A DNA stretch of 64,000 bases, taken from NCBI RefSeq assembly GCF_000017545.1, contig NC_009718.1, positions 1,178,001 to 1,242,000 of the forward strand, in the 5' to 3' direction. Both the position numbers and the translations under genes were made by a program. The DNA is from Fervidobacterium nodosum Rt17-B1. Its GTDB lineage: Bacteria > Thermotogota > Thermotogae > Thermotogales > Fervidobacteriaceae. The stretch's first letter is position 1. Each line of letters opens with the position of its first letter. The notes under the pieces are model-generated. The model had not been told where the DNA came from and did not search any database. It worked only from the letters and a program-made list of their open reading frames with translations. Of this stretch, positions 26,277 through 35,638 are shown in pieces.

Positions 26277-27128
26277 TCAAATCTTTCTATAAATAAACGG
26301 AGAAGCTACTTCGAGATTGAGTGCTTTGTAATTGAATATTCTCTCGGTATTTCCAACAAAGAGTATTCCGCCATGTTTTAAACTTTCAGAAAATTTACGA
26401 TATAACATATCTTTCGCTTCCATCTCAAAGTATATAACAACGTTTCGACATGTTATAAGGTCAAAGTCTTTTTCGAATGGATCTTGAAGAAGATTATGCT
26501 TTCTAAATTGAACGCGCGCCTTTACGTTTGGTTTGACTATGTACCTTCCATCTTTAACTATGAAGTATTTTTGAATGTATTCCGGAGGAGTGCTAACCAT
26601 TGAGCGCTCGTCGTACTCACCAATTTGTGCTTTTGTCAAAACTCCCATATCTATATCAGTGGCTAATACTTTCACACTCGAGGGCGCTTTTAATTCTTCT
26701 AGAAGTATGGCTATGGTATAAGGTTCTTCACCAGAAGAACAACCAGCGCTCCAGGCTTTAAACCTCGAACCGCTCTTTGCCAAAAGTTCAGGTAAAAATT
26801 TATCCCTTAGTTCGAACCACTTCTCAGGATTTCTGAAGAATTCTGTAACATTTATCGTTAACTTATCAAGGAATTCATCTTTTTTCTTGTTATCTTTCAG
26901 TATCATATCAAGATACTCTTTATACGATTTGCAATTGTACTTCCTAATAAGCATTTCTATTCTTCTTTTGACTCTTTCCGGCTTGTATCCAGAAAGATCT
27001 AAATTCATTATATCTTTTATTCTTTTAACAAACCACTCGAATTCTTCCCATGGCAATTCATGAACTTCACCAGATTGGAAACTCGACAGCCAAGCGAACT
27101 TTTTCTCCTTGTTGTCGTCCAACGACAT
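26277..27128 (-). CDS. cheR: Chemotaxis methyltransferase CheR
   Basis: SAM-dependent enzyme that methylates glutamates on chemoreceptors for adaptation, about 283 residues. An N-terminal helical domain ([10 protein letters not shown] near 48) precedes the SAM-binding domain, with the motif [21 protein letters not shown] near 130 and [10 protein letters not shown] near 228. ATG 27128 follows GGTAGGTGAG and overlaps the upstream gene by 62 bases; TTG 27056, just past that gene's stop, is a shorter alternative. A chemoreceptor lies 3 kb away on the same strand. A clear terminator follows. Confidence 0.93.
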   Translation of the reverse strand: MSLDDNKEKKFAWLSSFQSGEVHELPWEEFEWFVKRIKDIMNLDLSGYKPERVKRRIEMLIRKYNCKSYKEYLDMILKDNKKKDEFLDKLTINVTEFFRNPEKWFELRDKFLPELLAKSGSRFKAWSAGCSSGEEPYTIAILLEELKAPSSVKVLATDIDMGVLTKAQIGEYDERSMVSTPPEYIQKYFIVKDGRYIVKPNVKARVQFRKHNLLQDPFEKDFDLITCRNVVIYFEMEAKDMLYRKFSESLKHGGILFVGNTERIFNYKALNLEVASPFIYRKI

Positions 27129-27846
27129 ATATCTCACCTACCTTCCATACAATACTCCCATTTATCCCAGGTGAATTTATATTATTAACAATATTAAATT
27201 CAAAGTTATCTCCTTTTAAGGAAAAGCCAAATTCAGAATTAATCTTTCCATCAGCTAAGTACAACAAATAGTAAATTAGTAGACTTTCTTTCACATAATT
27301 TATTCCCATTCCGGATTTATTTCCAAAAAATGCGTAAATACCCTTACCTGCTCCAAATATATAATTATTATCAATCTTCTCAACAAATAATGTGTATCCA
27401 AGTATGTTTAACGAAACATTTAGATTTTTCGAATCTCCTATAATCGAAAAATTATCGTCGATGTAAAAAAGTTTGTCGCCATAATAACCAGCTTTGAGCC
27501 AAGTCGAATACCAAACTTTTTGTGCGGGGTTTATGAATGTCGTGAAAGGTATTTGATTGATAAAATCATATGTAACTTTGTACGGATAATCTTCAAAATG
27601 AAATTTGTCTATGATATCTGAAAACTTGGCGTCTATTTGTGGAAAACCCATTTTGATTTTTACATCAACGGGCAGGTAAAACCTTACATCAAACTTCCAA
27701 AAGTTAAAATTGTATCTTAGTGTAAAGCCATAAACATTATCAAATGGAGAGACGTTAAAAAATAACGTCTCTCCAAACATAAAACTAGTATTCAATAAAG
27801 ATAAAATTACTATTAAAAATAAAGATGCATATTTAACTTTTTTCAT
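27067..27846 (-). CDS. Probable outer-membrane beta-barrel protein
   Basis: An unrecognised 259-residue protein with a clear signal peptide (residues 1-25, [19 protein letters not shown]). The mature part is rich in Phe, Tyr, Asn and Gly with alternating hydrophobic strands. It ends in a strand, [10 protein letters not shown], whose terminal aromatic is typical of outer-membrane barrels. It fits the outer toga membrane. The last 62 bases also encode the N-terminus of cheR if cheR starts at 27128. The function is unknown; the barrel call is by composition and C-terminus. Confidence 0.65.
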   Translation of the reverse strand: MKKVKYASLFLIVILSLLNTSFMFGETLFFNVSPFDNVYGFTLRYNFNFWKFDVRFYLPVDVKIKMGFPQIDAKFSDIIDKFHFEDYPYKVTYDFINQIPFTTFINPAQKVWYSTWLKAGYYGDKLFYIDDNFSIIGDSKNLNVSLNILGYTLFVEKIDNNYIFGAGKGIYAFFGNKSGMGINYVKESLLIYYLLYLADGKINSEFGFSLKGDNFEFNIVNNINSPGINGSIVWKVGEIYVVGRQQGEKVRLAVEFPIW

Positions 27847-27881
27847 CTACTTGCACCTTATTAAAAAGTAGAAATTTGGTA

Positions 27882-28640
27882 TCAACCTTCAAGTTTTGCC
27901 ATTATTGCTTCAAGTTCTGCATCGTCTATGTCAAAGTTTCCAAATACTTCTTGTACATCATCGTTATCTTCAAGTGCATCGATGAGCTTAAGTACTTTTT
28001 CCGCGTCTGAACCTGTCACTTTAACTGTGTTCTTTGGCTTGTATGTTATCTTTGATTCTCCTTCAAATCCATTCTTTGCGAGTGCTTCTTTTACTGCTGT
28101 TAACGATTCTGGAGCTACGTAGACAATTACTGGATCTCCTTCTTCTATATCTTCCGCGCCAGCATCGATTGCCAATAATGTAAATTCATCCATATCGGAA
28201 ATCTTCGAAGCAGAAATTTCGATAGCACCTTTTCTTTCAAATATCCAAGCAACTGAACCACTTTCCGCAAGTGAGCCACCATTTTTGCTGAGTATGTGTC
28301 TTAACTCTTGGGCTGTTCTGTTTTTGTTATCTGTCAACGCAAGTATGTAAAGTGCAACTCCACCTGGTGCGTAAGCTTCGTATATAATCTCCTCATATTT
28401 TTCGCCTTCCAATTCTCCTGTACCTTTTTTAATTGACCTTTCAACTGTATCTTTTGGCATATTAGCTTCTCTTGCTTTTTCAAGAACTGCCCTTAACCTT
28501 GGGTTTGTGTCTGGGTTTCCGCCACCTTCTCTTGCCGCAACAATAATTTCCCTAATCAATTTTGTGAATATCTTTGACCTTTTAGCGTCTTGTGCGGCTT
28601 TCCTATGCTTAATATTTGCCCACTTATTGTGACCTGACAT
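27882..28640 (-). CDS. YebC/PmpR family protein
   Basis: A 252-residue protein of the TACO1/YebC family. Members have been described as DNA-binding transcription regulators and, more recently, as helpers of translation through proline stretches. It begins with the canonical [30 protein letters not shown] is near residue 46, and the C-terminal [15 protein letters not shown] is typical. ATG 28640 follows AAAGGAGGAGAG; an upstream TTG at 28670 is rejected. It sits next to clpP and tig in a protein-quality cluster. Confidence 0.93.
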   Translation of the reverse strand: MSGHNKWANIKHRKAAQDAKRSKIFTKLIREIIVAAREGGGNPDTNPRLRAVLEKAREANMPKDTVERSIKKGTGELEGEKYEEIIYEAYAPGGVALYILALTDNKNRTAQELRHILSKNGGSLAESGSVAWIFERKGAIEISASKISDMDEFTLLAIDAGAEDIEEGDPVIVYVAPESLTAVKEALAKNGFEGESKITYKPKNTVKVTGSDAEKVLKLIDALEDNDDVQEVFGNFDIDDAELEAIMAKLEG

Positions 28641-28693
28641 AATCTCTCCTCCTTTAAAATACCTCTCCAATTGATTCTAATTATTAAAATATT

Positions 28694-29314
28694 TTATCTC
28701 TCGCCTGGTTTAATCACCTTATCAATTATACCATATTCCATAGCCTCTTGTGCACTCATAAAGAAATCTCTGTCAGTATCTTTTTCTATTCTTTCTATAT
28801 CTTGCCCAGTATGTTTACTGAGAATCTCGTTTATTATCCTTTTTATTCTTAGTAATTCTTTCGTTAGTATTTCAACATCTTTGGCACTGCCTTCCGCTCC
28901 ACCTAATGGTTGGTGAATCATTATCCTACTGTTGGGAAGTGCAAACCTTTTACCTTTTGCACCAGCTGCAAGTAATACAGCTCCCATTGACGCAGCCTGA
29001 CCAACGCATATCGTCGCAACATCACATTTTACGTATTGCATTGTATCGTATATAGCCAATCCAGCCGTTACAAGACCACCGGGTGAATTTATGTAAAGCT
29101 GGATATCTTTATCTGGATTTTCTGCTTCAAGGAAAAGAAGCTGTGCAACAACAAGGTTAGCAACATGGTCATCTATTGCACTGCCAAGGAAGATAATCCT
29201 ATCTTTGAGGAGTCTTGAGTAAATATCGTAAGCTCTTTCATAGCGACCTGTGCTTTCGATAACTATTGGGACGTATTGATCGAGTATTTTTTTAAGTTCT
29301 CTATCCATTTCCAT
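28694..29314 (-). CDS. clpP: ATP-dependent Clp protease proteolytic subunit
   Basis: Serine protease that forms the tetradecameric Clp barrel with ClpX or ClpA/C ATPases. It has 206 residues, normal length. The nucleophile Ser is in [11 protein letters not shown] near residue 100, the catalytic His in [10 protein letters not shown] near 125 and the Asp in the [11 protein letters not shown] segment near 174. It lies directly downstream of tig, the classic tig-clpP order. clpX is not adjacent. Confidence 0.96.
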   Translation of the reverse strand: MEMDRELKKILDQYVPIVIESTGRYERAYDIYSRLLKDRIIFLGSAIDDHVANLVVAQLLFLEAENPDKDIQLYINSPGGLVTAGLAIYDTMQYVKCDVATICVGQAASMGAVLLAAGAKGKRFALPNSRIMIHQPLGGAEGSAKDVEILTKELLRIKRIINEILSKHTGQDIERIEKDTDRDFFMSAQEAMEYGIIDKVIKPGER

Positions 29315-29359
29315 GCTTTATCACCACTTTTCATCTTTTTCAAACTTCAAATTCAAAAA

Positions 29360-30661
29360 TTATTCTGACTTTTCTTCTTCATTTTTCTCATCTTTGTTGA
29401 AAGAAACTTCTTCAACCTGGACTTTGTCTATAAGTAAGTTTGCGACTTTTGATTCGACTATATCCATTATAACTTCGTTTCTGAGATCTATTCTTGATTT
29501 AATCAAAGCTTCTGCTCTATCTGGGCTTACTCCCCATTCAACTGAAACTATTTCCGCATATGCTTTTATATCCTCATCGTTAACTTTTACATCGTTTTCC
29601 TCGGCTAATTTTTTAACTACAAGGTCTTTCTTGATAAGGTTGATGTAATAGTTTTTAAACTCCTCAACGAGTTTTTCTTCACTACCGTAGCTTTTGATAT
29701 AATCGTCGTATTTTCCTTCTTCTTTTAAATTATCTATTATATTTTCAACAGCTCTTTGAATTGTTTTTTCACTAATATCAATTTCTGTTGCTGATGGTAT
29801 TTGGTCAATTATCTGCATTCTATAAGAATCGCCTAATTCTCTATCGTATATTTCCTTACCCTCGTTTCTGAACTTTTCCTTTAAACCTTCCAATGTTTCA
29901 ACATTTTCTATAGCAAGGCTTTTGACAAATTCATCGTTCAAAACGGGGAGTATTCTATTATATATTTCTTCGACTTCTAGTATATATTTATAGGTAATTT
30001 TCTCATTTTCGCTTTTTTCAAATGTCTTCTCAAATTCAACAGTATCACCTTTTTTCTTACCATAAAGCTGTTTGACAGCATCTCTTTCATCGTCTTTTAA
30101 AAGTAAGTATTCTCTTTCTTCATGGTCTCTAATTGCTTTTTCGTTCAGTAAAACAGTTTCCTTAACCTTGACAACATCACCCTCTTGTGCTTCTCCCTCT
30201 TTTGGTTCAAGAACAGCATGTTCATCTAACATATATTTTACTCTCATTTCGACATAACTTTCAAGCACTTCATCCTCTTTTGCTTTTCTAACTTTAATTT
30301 TAGACGGGTCGAACGTTACTTCTGGTTCGAGGTGAAGCTCAACAACAACTTTTCCACCATTAGCATCAAATCTTGCATCAACGATAACTGGAGGAATAAC
30401 AACACTTATATTTTCTTTGTCGAGTTCATCTTCGACTTCTATTATCGCTTCATCTGCTACATAAATATTATAGAATGCATCTTTAAGTCTAAGTTTGTAT
30501 ATCTCCTTTGGAACTCTTCCTACTCTGAATCCTTCTATTTGATATCCTTTGCTGTTAAGTGAATTTACGGCTTTATCTTCTAATCTTTTAACATCGTTGG
30601 CATCAAAAATATATTCTTTTACAATGACATTTTTATCTTTTTCTAATTCATTAATTTGCAT
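29360..30661 (-). CDS. tig: Trigger factor
   Basis: Ribosome-associated chaperone with peptidyl-prolyl isomerase activity. It has 433 residues. The ribosome-binding N-terminal domain contains GFRVGRVPKEIY near 43-54, the usual GFRxGKxP signature. The FKBP-like domain is near 155-240 and the helical chaperone domain follows, ending in an acidic, Lys/Glu-rich tail. ATG 30661 follows TAGGAGGTG. A terminator lies between it and rplQ, so it needs read-through or its own promoter. Confidence 0.94.
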   Translation of the reverse strand: MQINELEKDKNVIVKEYIFDANDVKRLEDKAVNSLNSKGYQIEGFRVGRVPKEIYKLRLKDAFYNIYVADEAIIEVEDELDKENISVVIPPVIVDARFDANGGKVVVELHLEPEVTFDPSKIKVRKAKEDEVLESYVEMRVKYMLDEHAVLEPKEGEAQEGDVVKVKETVLLNEKAIRDHEEREYLLLKDDERDAVKQLYGKKKGDTVEFEKTFEKSENEKITYKYILEVEEIYNRILPVLNDEFVKSLAIENVETLEGLKEKFRNEGKEIYDRELGDSYRMQIIDQIPSATEIDISEKTIQRAVENIIDNLKEEGKYDDYIKSYGSEEKLVEEFKNYYINLIKKDLVVKKLAEENDVKVNDEDIKAYAEIVSVEWGVSPDRAEALIKSRIDLRNEVIMDIVESKVANLLIDKVQVEEVSFNKDEKNEEEKSE

Positions 30662-30687
30662 TACTACACCTCCTAATTTTTCACTTT

Positions 30688-30713
30688 AAAAAGGGGCAAT
30701 TTCGCCCCTTTTT
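30688..30713 (-). terminator. Terminator at the end of the ribosomal superoperon
   Basis: AAAAAGGGGC (30688-30697) pairs with GCCCCTTTTT (30704-30713) around a 6-base loop, giving a 10-bp stem with its own T5 tail on the minus strand. It lies 20 bases after the rplQ stop. Confidence 0.9.
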
Positions 30714-30732
30714 ATAGGTTAATTACAGAAAA

Positions 30733-31116
30733 TTACTCTACTATTTGCAATACTGAAACTTCTGCACCGTCGCCCCTTCTTTGACCAACTTTTATTACTC
30801 TTGTGTATCCACCGTTTCTGCCTGTGTATTTTGGTGCAATCTCGTCGACAAGTTTGTTAACAAGTTTTCTATCTCCAAGTTCTGCAAAAAGTTGTCTTCT
30901 TAACGCTATACTTTCTTCTTTATTCTCATCTTTTATTTTGTAAGCTTTTACTGCTTTTGTTATAAGTTTTTCAATATATTCTTTTCCTACCTTTGCCTTT
31001 ACCGTTGTTGTCATTATTGTGCCGTGTTCTATGATTTCTTTTGCAAGGTTTCTCATGAGTGACCTTCTGTGTGAACCGTATCTATTTAGTTTATTTCTCT
31101 TCATCCTGTGTCTCAT
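30733..31116 (-). CDS. rplQ: 50S ribosomal protein L17
   Basis: Large-subunit protein near the exit tunnel. It has 127 residues and starts [12 protein letters not shown], the family N-terminus, with RRSLMRNLA near 18-26 and the C-terminal [15 protein letters not shown] typical of L17. It is the last gene of the superoperon, one base after the rpoA stop, and is followed by a strong terminator. Confidence 0.97.
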   Translation of the reverse strand: MRHRMKRNKLNRYGSHRRSLMRNLAKEIIEHGTIMTTTVKAKVGKEYIEKLITKAVKAYKIKDENKEESIALRRQLFAELGDRKLVNKLVDEIAPKYTGRNGGYTRVIKVGQRRGDGAEVSVLQIVE

Positions 31117-31117
31117 T

Positions 31118-32104
31118 TCATTTGTCCCCCTTTCTTAGTGACAGACCAAATTTGTCACGGAGTTTTTCTCTTACTTCCTCGAGAGATTTGAGGCCAAAAT
31201 TCTTTATTTTCATCAACTCTTCTTCTGTTCTTGATAACAGATCACCTATTGTCTCTATCTTGTCTCTCTTCAAACAATTAAGTGATCTTGCAGATAGTTC
31301 TAGTTCTTCAACTTTTTTGCTCATTACATCTTCTGGCGAACCTATTTCTTCTGTTACTACTGCAGTTTCTTGTATTATTGGTATTGGTAATTCCTCAACA
31401 TCACTAAGACTTTGTTCGATAAACATAAAGTGGTCAAGAATTATTTTTAGTGAATGCTTCAAAGCTTCAGATGGTTTTATGCTCTTCTTTGTCCAAATTT
31501 CAAGAATGAGTTTTTCATAGTCCGTTCTTTTATCAACACGAACATTTTCAACAAGCCAATTGACTTTTATAACTGGGCTGTAGACTCCATCTAAAACAAT
31601 CCAACCTATTTCTGGTCTTTCATTTCTATCTGCTGCCGGGACAAAGCCTTTTCCAAATGTTGCATAGAGTTCTATTTCTAAATCAGCGTCTTCGTTCAGC
31701 GTTGCAAGGTAATGACCTGGATTGACCACAACTACTCCCGCTGGGCATTCAATATCCCCTGCCGTAAGTACTCCAGGTCCTTTTTTATTTATCGTTAATT
31801 TCACAGGCGATTCAACGTAGGTATCAACGCGTAATTGCACTTTCTTAAGATTCAAGAGTATATCCATTATGTCTTCTTTTGCGCCTTCGATTGTATCAAA
31901 CTCATGGTATTTTTCTGGTTTTACGAATCTTACATCAGTTATTGCAAAACTTGGAATAGAAGAGAGGAGAACTCTTCTAAGTGTATTCCCAACTGTTACG
32001 GCGTAACCTTTTTCAAGCGGTGAGAGGGAATACCTTGCATAATAATGGTCCTCGTGTTCTACCTGCTCTTCTAATTTGAATTTCCTTCCTGTAATTTGAA
32101 TCAT
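31118..32104 (-). CDS. rpoA: RNA polymerase alpha subunit
   Basis: Assembles the polymerase core and contacts activators and UP elements. It has 328 residues. The N-terminal dimerisation domain contains [21 protein letters not shown] near 28-48. The C-terminal domain, from about 245, has [13 protein letters not shown] and [15 protein letters not shown] 32104 was chosen: GAGG lies 8 bases upstream, and the GTG at 32113 is part of that Shine-Dalgarno. It follows rpsD closely. Confidence 0.97.
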   Translation of the reverse strand: MIQITGRKFKLEEQVEHEDHYYARYSLSPLEKGYAVTVGNTLRRVLLSSIPSFAITDVRFVKPEKYHEFDTIEGAKEDIMDILLNLKKVQLRVDTYVESPVKLTINKKGPGVLTAGDIECPAGVVVVNPGHYLATLNEDADLEIELYATFGKGFVPAADRNERPEIGWIVLDGVYSPVIKVNWLVENVRVDKRTDYEKLILEIWTKKSIKPSEALKHSLKIILDHFMFIEQSLSDVEELPIPIIQETAVVTEEIGSPEDVMSKKVEELELSARSLNCLKRDKIETIGDLLSRTEEELMKIKNFGLKSLEEVREKLRDKFGLSLRKGDK

Positions 32105-32109
32105 TAAGA

Positions 32110-32739
32110 TCACCTCGAGTAGAATTCGACAATAGCCTGTACGTTAACTGGGAGATCAATAATTTCTTCTAATTTTGGATTTCTTACGTATACTCCTTTA
32201 AATTGATCGTAATCAACTTCAAGCCAATTTGAAATTGCTCTACCTTTATTTAGCTCTATTGCTTGTTTGATTGGTTCTATTGTTCTGCTTCCTTCTTTTA
32301 TAGAAATAACATCACCTGGTCTGACTTGGTATGATGGGATGTCAACTTTCTTCCCGTTTACAAGTACATGTCCGTGAGAGACAAGTTGTCTTGCTGCTCT
32401 TCTGTTAATTGCGAATCCAAGTCTGTAAACAACATTATCAAGTCTTCTCTCAACTTGTGCTACCAGGTTTTCACGGGTATCGCCAGATTGTTTGACAGCT
32501 CTTTCGTAGTATATTCTAAATTGTTTCTCAAGTACTCCGTAAATTCTCTTCATTGTTTGTTTAGCTCTGAGTTGGAGAGCATATTGTGTTAGTTTTTTCT
32601 TTTCTCTACCGTGTTGTCCAGGTGCGAATGGTCTCTTGTCAAATGGACATTTCTCGCTGAAGCATCTTTCACCCTTAAGGTACAATTTCATTCCTTCTCT
32701 TCTACACAATTTGCACAAAGGCCCTGTGTTTCGTGCCAT
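32110..32739 (-). CDS. rpsD: 30S ribosomal protein S4
   Basis: Primary 16S rRNA binder, 209 residues. It carries four cysteines in the N-terminal part (CKLC at 9-12, then Cys26 and Cys31), the zinc-finger-bearing form. The S4 domain near residues 98-160 includes [12 protein letters not shown] and the [14 protein letters not shown] motif. In many bacteria S4 represses its own operon. A 101-base spacer separates it from rpsK, longer than most gaps here. Confidence 0.97.
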   Translation of the reverse strand: MARNTGPLCKLCRREGMKLYLKGERCFSEKCPFDKRPFAPGQHGREKKKLTQYALQLRAKQTMKRIYGVLEKQFRIYYERAVKQSGDTRENLVAQVERRLDNVVYRLGFAINRRAARQLVSHGHVLVNGKKVDIPSYQVRPGDVISIKEGSRTIEPIKQAIELNKGRAISNWLEVDYDQFKGVYVRNPKLEEIIDLPVNVQAIVEFYSR

Positions 32740-32840
32740 TATTTTCCCTCCTTTGGTTTCAAAAATCAGATGTAACTTTTCTTAGCCCTCTCTTACAAAG
32801 TTTACTAAGTTTATCTATATCGATTCAATTATTTCACGTA

Positions 32841-33233
32841 TTATACTCTTCTTCTTTTTGGAGGTCTACAACCGTTAAATGGGATTGGTGTAGCATCTCT
32901 TATATTGTCAATTTCTAGTCCAGCTGCTTGAAGAGTTCTTATAGCTGTTTCTCTTCCAGCACCAGGTCCTTTGACAATAACGTCAACTCTTTTAATTCCC
33001 ATTTTGACAGCATCTTTCGCTACTTTATCGGCTGCAAGTTGTGCTGCGTACGGTGTACCTTTCCTTGTACCTTCAAAACCTGTCGTTCCACCGCTTGCCC
33101 AGCTTAAAACGTGTCCTGTTGGATCTGTCAAGCTGATTATTGTATTATTGTATGTTGACTTTATGTGGACTACACCATGATCAACCGCTACTCTTTTCTT
33201 TTGTTTTGTTCTTGTTGTTCGGCCTTTTGCCAT
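32841..33233 (-). CDS. rpsK: 30S ribosomal protein S11
   Basis: Small-subunit platform protein of 130 residues. Family stretches include [24 protein letters not shown] near 27-50 and the C-terminal [20 protein letters not shown]. The ATG at 33233 follows AGGAGGG. It lies between rpsM and rpsD in the alpha-operon order. Confidence 0.97.
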
Positions 33234-33326
33234 TATTTTCCCTCCTTTTACATTTCTTCCATACTTTTACATGCACTCGCTAGTTACAAGTTAAACATCT
33301 TTTCGGGTCCGATTTTAAAGAAAAAC

Positions 33327-33698
33327 TTATTTACCCTTTTTCTTAATTCTGCTTGGTCTTGGACCTTTTCTTGTACGGGCATTTGATCTTGTTCTTTGAC
33401 CTCTAACTGGAAGCCCTAACTTGTGCCTTAAGCCGCGGTAACATCCTATATCCATTAATCTCTTTATATTTCTCATCACTTCTGTTCTGAGTTCACCTTC
33501 TACTTTGTAATTCTGTTGAATGAAAGAAGCTATTTTGCTTATTTCATCCTCAGTAAGTTCTTTAACTCTCTTGTCAGGGTCTACACCTGTATTCTTACAT
33601 ATTTCCATTGCGCGTGTTGGTCCTATACCGTAGAGATATCTCAATGCAATATGTACTTTTTTATTACTTGGTATTTCAACACCAACGATACGAGCCAT
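33327..33698 (-). CDS. rpsM: 30S ribosomal protein S13
   Basis: Head protein at the subunit interface, 123 residues. It begins [15 protein letters not shown] and has [11 protein letters not shown] near 23-33 and the C-terminal [19 protein letters not shown]. The ATG at 33698 follows GGAGGGAG. It follows rpmJ, the conserved order. Confidence 0.97.
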   Translation of the reverse strand: MARIVGVEIPSNKKVHIALRYLYGIGPTRAMEICKNTGVDPDKRVKELTEDEISKIASFIQQNYKVEGELRTEVMRNIKRLMDIGCYRGLRHKLGLPVRGQRTRSNARTRKGPRPSRIKKKGK

Positions 33699-33744
33699 TA
33701 ATCTCCCTCCTTAATTCTATCTCTCAACTATTAATACTTAGTAC

Positions 33745-33861
33745 TTAACCTTGTCTCTGATTATGTTTTGGGTTTACTTTACATACAACGTAAACTTTTC
33801 CTCTTCTACGGATAACCTTACAATATTCGCATCTTTTTCCAACTGATGCCTTTACTTTCAT
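33745..33861 (-). CDS. rpmJ: 50S ribosomal protein L36
   Basis: A 38-residue protein, the smallest of the large subunit. It begins [15 protein letters not shown] and continues with [13 protein letters not shown] and [10 protein letters not shown]. Three cysteines and one histidine (Cys11, Cys14, Cys27, His33) form the zinc site, so this is the zinc-containing C+ form. The start ATG at 33861 follows AAGGAGAG. It lies between infA and rpsM, as in most bacteria. Confidence 0.96.
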   Translation of the reverse strand: MKVKASVGKRCEYCKVIRRRGKVYVVCKVNPKHNQRQG

Positions 33862-33902
33862 ACTTAATCTCTCCTTTCGGATATATTCATTTTATTTTTC
33901 AA

Positions 33903-34166
33903 TTATTCGTCGTCATCTAGTATCTCTTCTTCGCCCTTTGAGTCAAGTTTCTTTCTGTAAACTATTCTTCCACGAGTGAGGTCGTAGATTGTAAGTTCAA
34001 CGACTACCCTATCACCTGGTACAAGCCTTATAAAGTTTTTGCGCATTTTACCAGAAACATGAGCGAGCACTTTAAAACCGTTGTCGAGTTGTACTCTGAA
34101 CATAGCATTTGGTAGTGCTTCAACTATTGTTCCTTCCATTCGTATGACGTCTTCCTTGTTTTTCAG
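33903..34166 (-). CDS. infA: Translation initiation factor IF-1 (probable CTG start)
   Basis: OB-fold initiation factor that blocks the ribosomal A site. The core matches Thermotoga IF-1 ([44 protein letters not shown]). About 87 residues with an unusual acidic C-terminal tail ending EEEILDDDE. The start was set at CTG 34166: GAGG lies 8 bases upstream, exactly as at rpoA and rpsC, and the protein then begins [11 protein letters not shown] like its homologues. The only ordinary start, GTG at 34175, lies inside the Shine-Dalgarno. Function is certain; the start codon is inferred. Confidence 0.9.
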   Translation of the reverse strand: MKNKEDVIRMEGTIVEALPNAMFRVQLDNGFKVLAHVSGKMRKNFIRLVPGDRVVVELTIYDLTRGRIVYRKKLDSKGEEEILDDDE

Positions 34167-34213
34167 ATAAATCACCTCGCGAATACGAAAGTTTCTCTCA
34201 GTTTAAGCTTGTA

Positions 34214-34966
34214 TTATTCGGCAAGAGTTAAAATTTCATAACCGTCTTCTGTCACTGCTATCGTGTGTTCAAAGTGTGCCGCTCTCTTGCCATCCCTCGT
34301 TACAACCGTCCAACCATCATCTAATATAACCACGTGCCAGCCGCCTTCAGTAACCATTGGTTCTATCGCAATTGTCATTCCCGCTTTAAGTGTTATACCT
34401 GTACCTGGCTTTCCATAATTCGGTACTTGTGGGTCTTCATGCAAAGACTTTCCTACTCCATGCCCTACAAAATCTCTTACAACACCAAAACCATGACTTT
34501 CAACGTAATTTTGGACTGTAAAAGAAACATCTCCTAATTTTATGCCAGGTCTTATTATTTTTATAGCCTCAAAGAGAGATTCCTGAGTAACTTTTACAAG
34601 TTTTTCACCAACTTCATCTGTTTGACCAACTATGTAGCTTATCGCTCCATCTCCATAGTAACCATCATAAATTGCTCCAACATCTATTGAAACTATATCA
34701 CCTTTTTTTAAAACTTTCTTCTTCAGCGGAAAACCATGTATAACTTCGTCATTTACTGAGACAGTTGTTATATATGGATATCCACCATACCCTTTAAACG
34801 CAGGTTTACATTTAAGCTCTTTCAAAATCTTTTCAGCTAAGATTTCTATATCATGGGCGGTTGCACCCTCTACCACTAATTTTTTTGATTCCATAAGTAT
34901 AGTACCAACCGCCCGACCAGCTATTTTCATTTTCTCAATTTCTTCTCTCGTCTTAAGTCTTATCAT
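34214..34966 (-). CDS. map: Methionine aminopeptidase, type I
   Basis: Removes the initiator methionine from new proteins. It has 250 residues with the five metal ligands of the pita-bread fold: Asp in SIDVGAIYDGYYGDGA near 95-106, His in GHGVGKSLHEDP near 171, Glu in AIEPMV near 205 and Glu in HFEHTIAV near 235. The ATG at 34966 overlaps the adk stop by 4 bases. Confidence 0.96.
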   Translation of the reverse strand: MIRLKTREEIEKMKIAGRAVGTILMESKKLVVEGATAHDIEILAEKILKELKCKPAFKGYGGYPYITTVSVNDEVIHGFPLKKKVLKKGDIVSIDVGAIYDGYYGDGAISYIVGQTDEVGEKLVKVTQESLFEAIKIIRPGIKLGDVSFTVQNYVESHGFGVVRDFVGHGVGKSLHEDPQVPNYGKPGTGITLKAGMTIAIEPMVTEGGWHVVILDDGWTVVTRDGKRAAHFEHTIAVTEDGYEILTLAE

Positions 34967-35619
34967 TTCTTTTCAAAGCCACCTAATATATTAAACAATA
35001 TTTTCATTACTTCTTCTACACTTTTTCTGCCATCTAATGTAAAAAGTTTGTTTTGATTTTTATAATATTCGATTAACGGCGATGTTTTTTCGATATAGAC
35101 TCTGTATCTGCTCCTTACGATATCTTCTTTGTCGTCATCTCTTTGTATTAATGTTCCACCACAATCATCACAAATGCCTTCAACTTTAGATGGAAGAGTA
35201 ATTACGTTATAAACCTTACCACATTTGGAACAAACACGTCTTGTGGATATTCTCTGAACTACCGTTTCTTCGTCTACTTCAAAGTAAATAGCACCATCTA
35301 ATTCCTTACCCATTTTTTTGAGCATTTCATTTAAAGCTTGGGCTTGATTTAATGTCCTTGGATAACCATCGAGTATAAAGCCTTTTTTACAATCGTCTTG
35401 TTTCAAGCGTTCTTCGACAAGTGCATTTGTTAGTTCATCCGGAACGAGATTTCCTGAATTCACTATATCCTGGACTTTTCTACCAAGTTCGGTACCTTTT
35501 GCTATCGCTTCTCTGAAGATATCTCCGGTTGATATATGAGGTATAATGTATTTTTCCACAACTCTTTTAGCATATGTACCTTTACCTGCACCCGGAGGTC
35601 CGAGGAATATAAGGTTCAT
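34963..35619 (-). CDS. adk: Adenylate kinase
   Basis: Balances ATP, ADP and AMP. It has 218 residues, the long-lid type. The P-loop GPPGAGKGT is near residue 7 and DGYPRTLNQA near 84. The lid carries four cysteines (CSKCGK and CDDCGG), a zinc site common in thermophiles. ATG 35619 follows GAGGGTGAAAATT; GTG 35628 lies inside the Shine-Dalgarno. It sits between secY and map as in many bacteria. Confidence 0.96.
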   Translation of the reverse strand: MNLIFLGPPGAGKGTYAKRVVEKYIIPHISTGDIFREAIAKGTELGRKVQDIVNSGNLVPDELTNALVEERLKQDDCKKGFILDGYPRTLNQAQALNEMLKKMGKELDGAIYFEVDEETVVQRISTRRVCSKCGKVYNVITLPSKVEGICDDCGGTLIQRDDDKEDIVRSRYRVYIEKTSPLIEYYKNQNKLFTLDGRKSVEEVMKILFNILGGFEKK

Positions 35620-35638
35620 AATTTTCACCCTCTTGAAT

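Noticed and set aside
31059-31520. 153-codon plus-strand frame opposite rpoA
   Set aside because: Composition is a Ser/Phe-rich mirror of the rpoA C-terminus; shadow frame.
34173-34175. GTG as the infA start codon
   Set aside because: It is part of the Shine-Dalgarno itself; the same motif at rpoA and rpsC shows the start lies 8 bases after GAGG.
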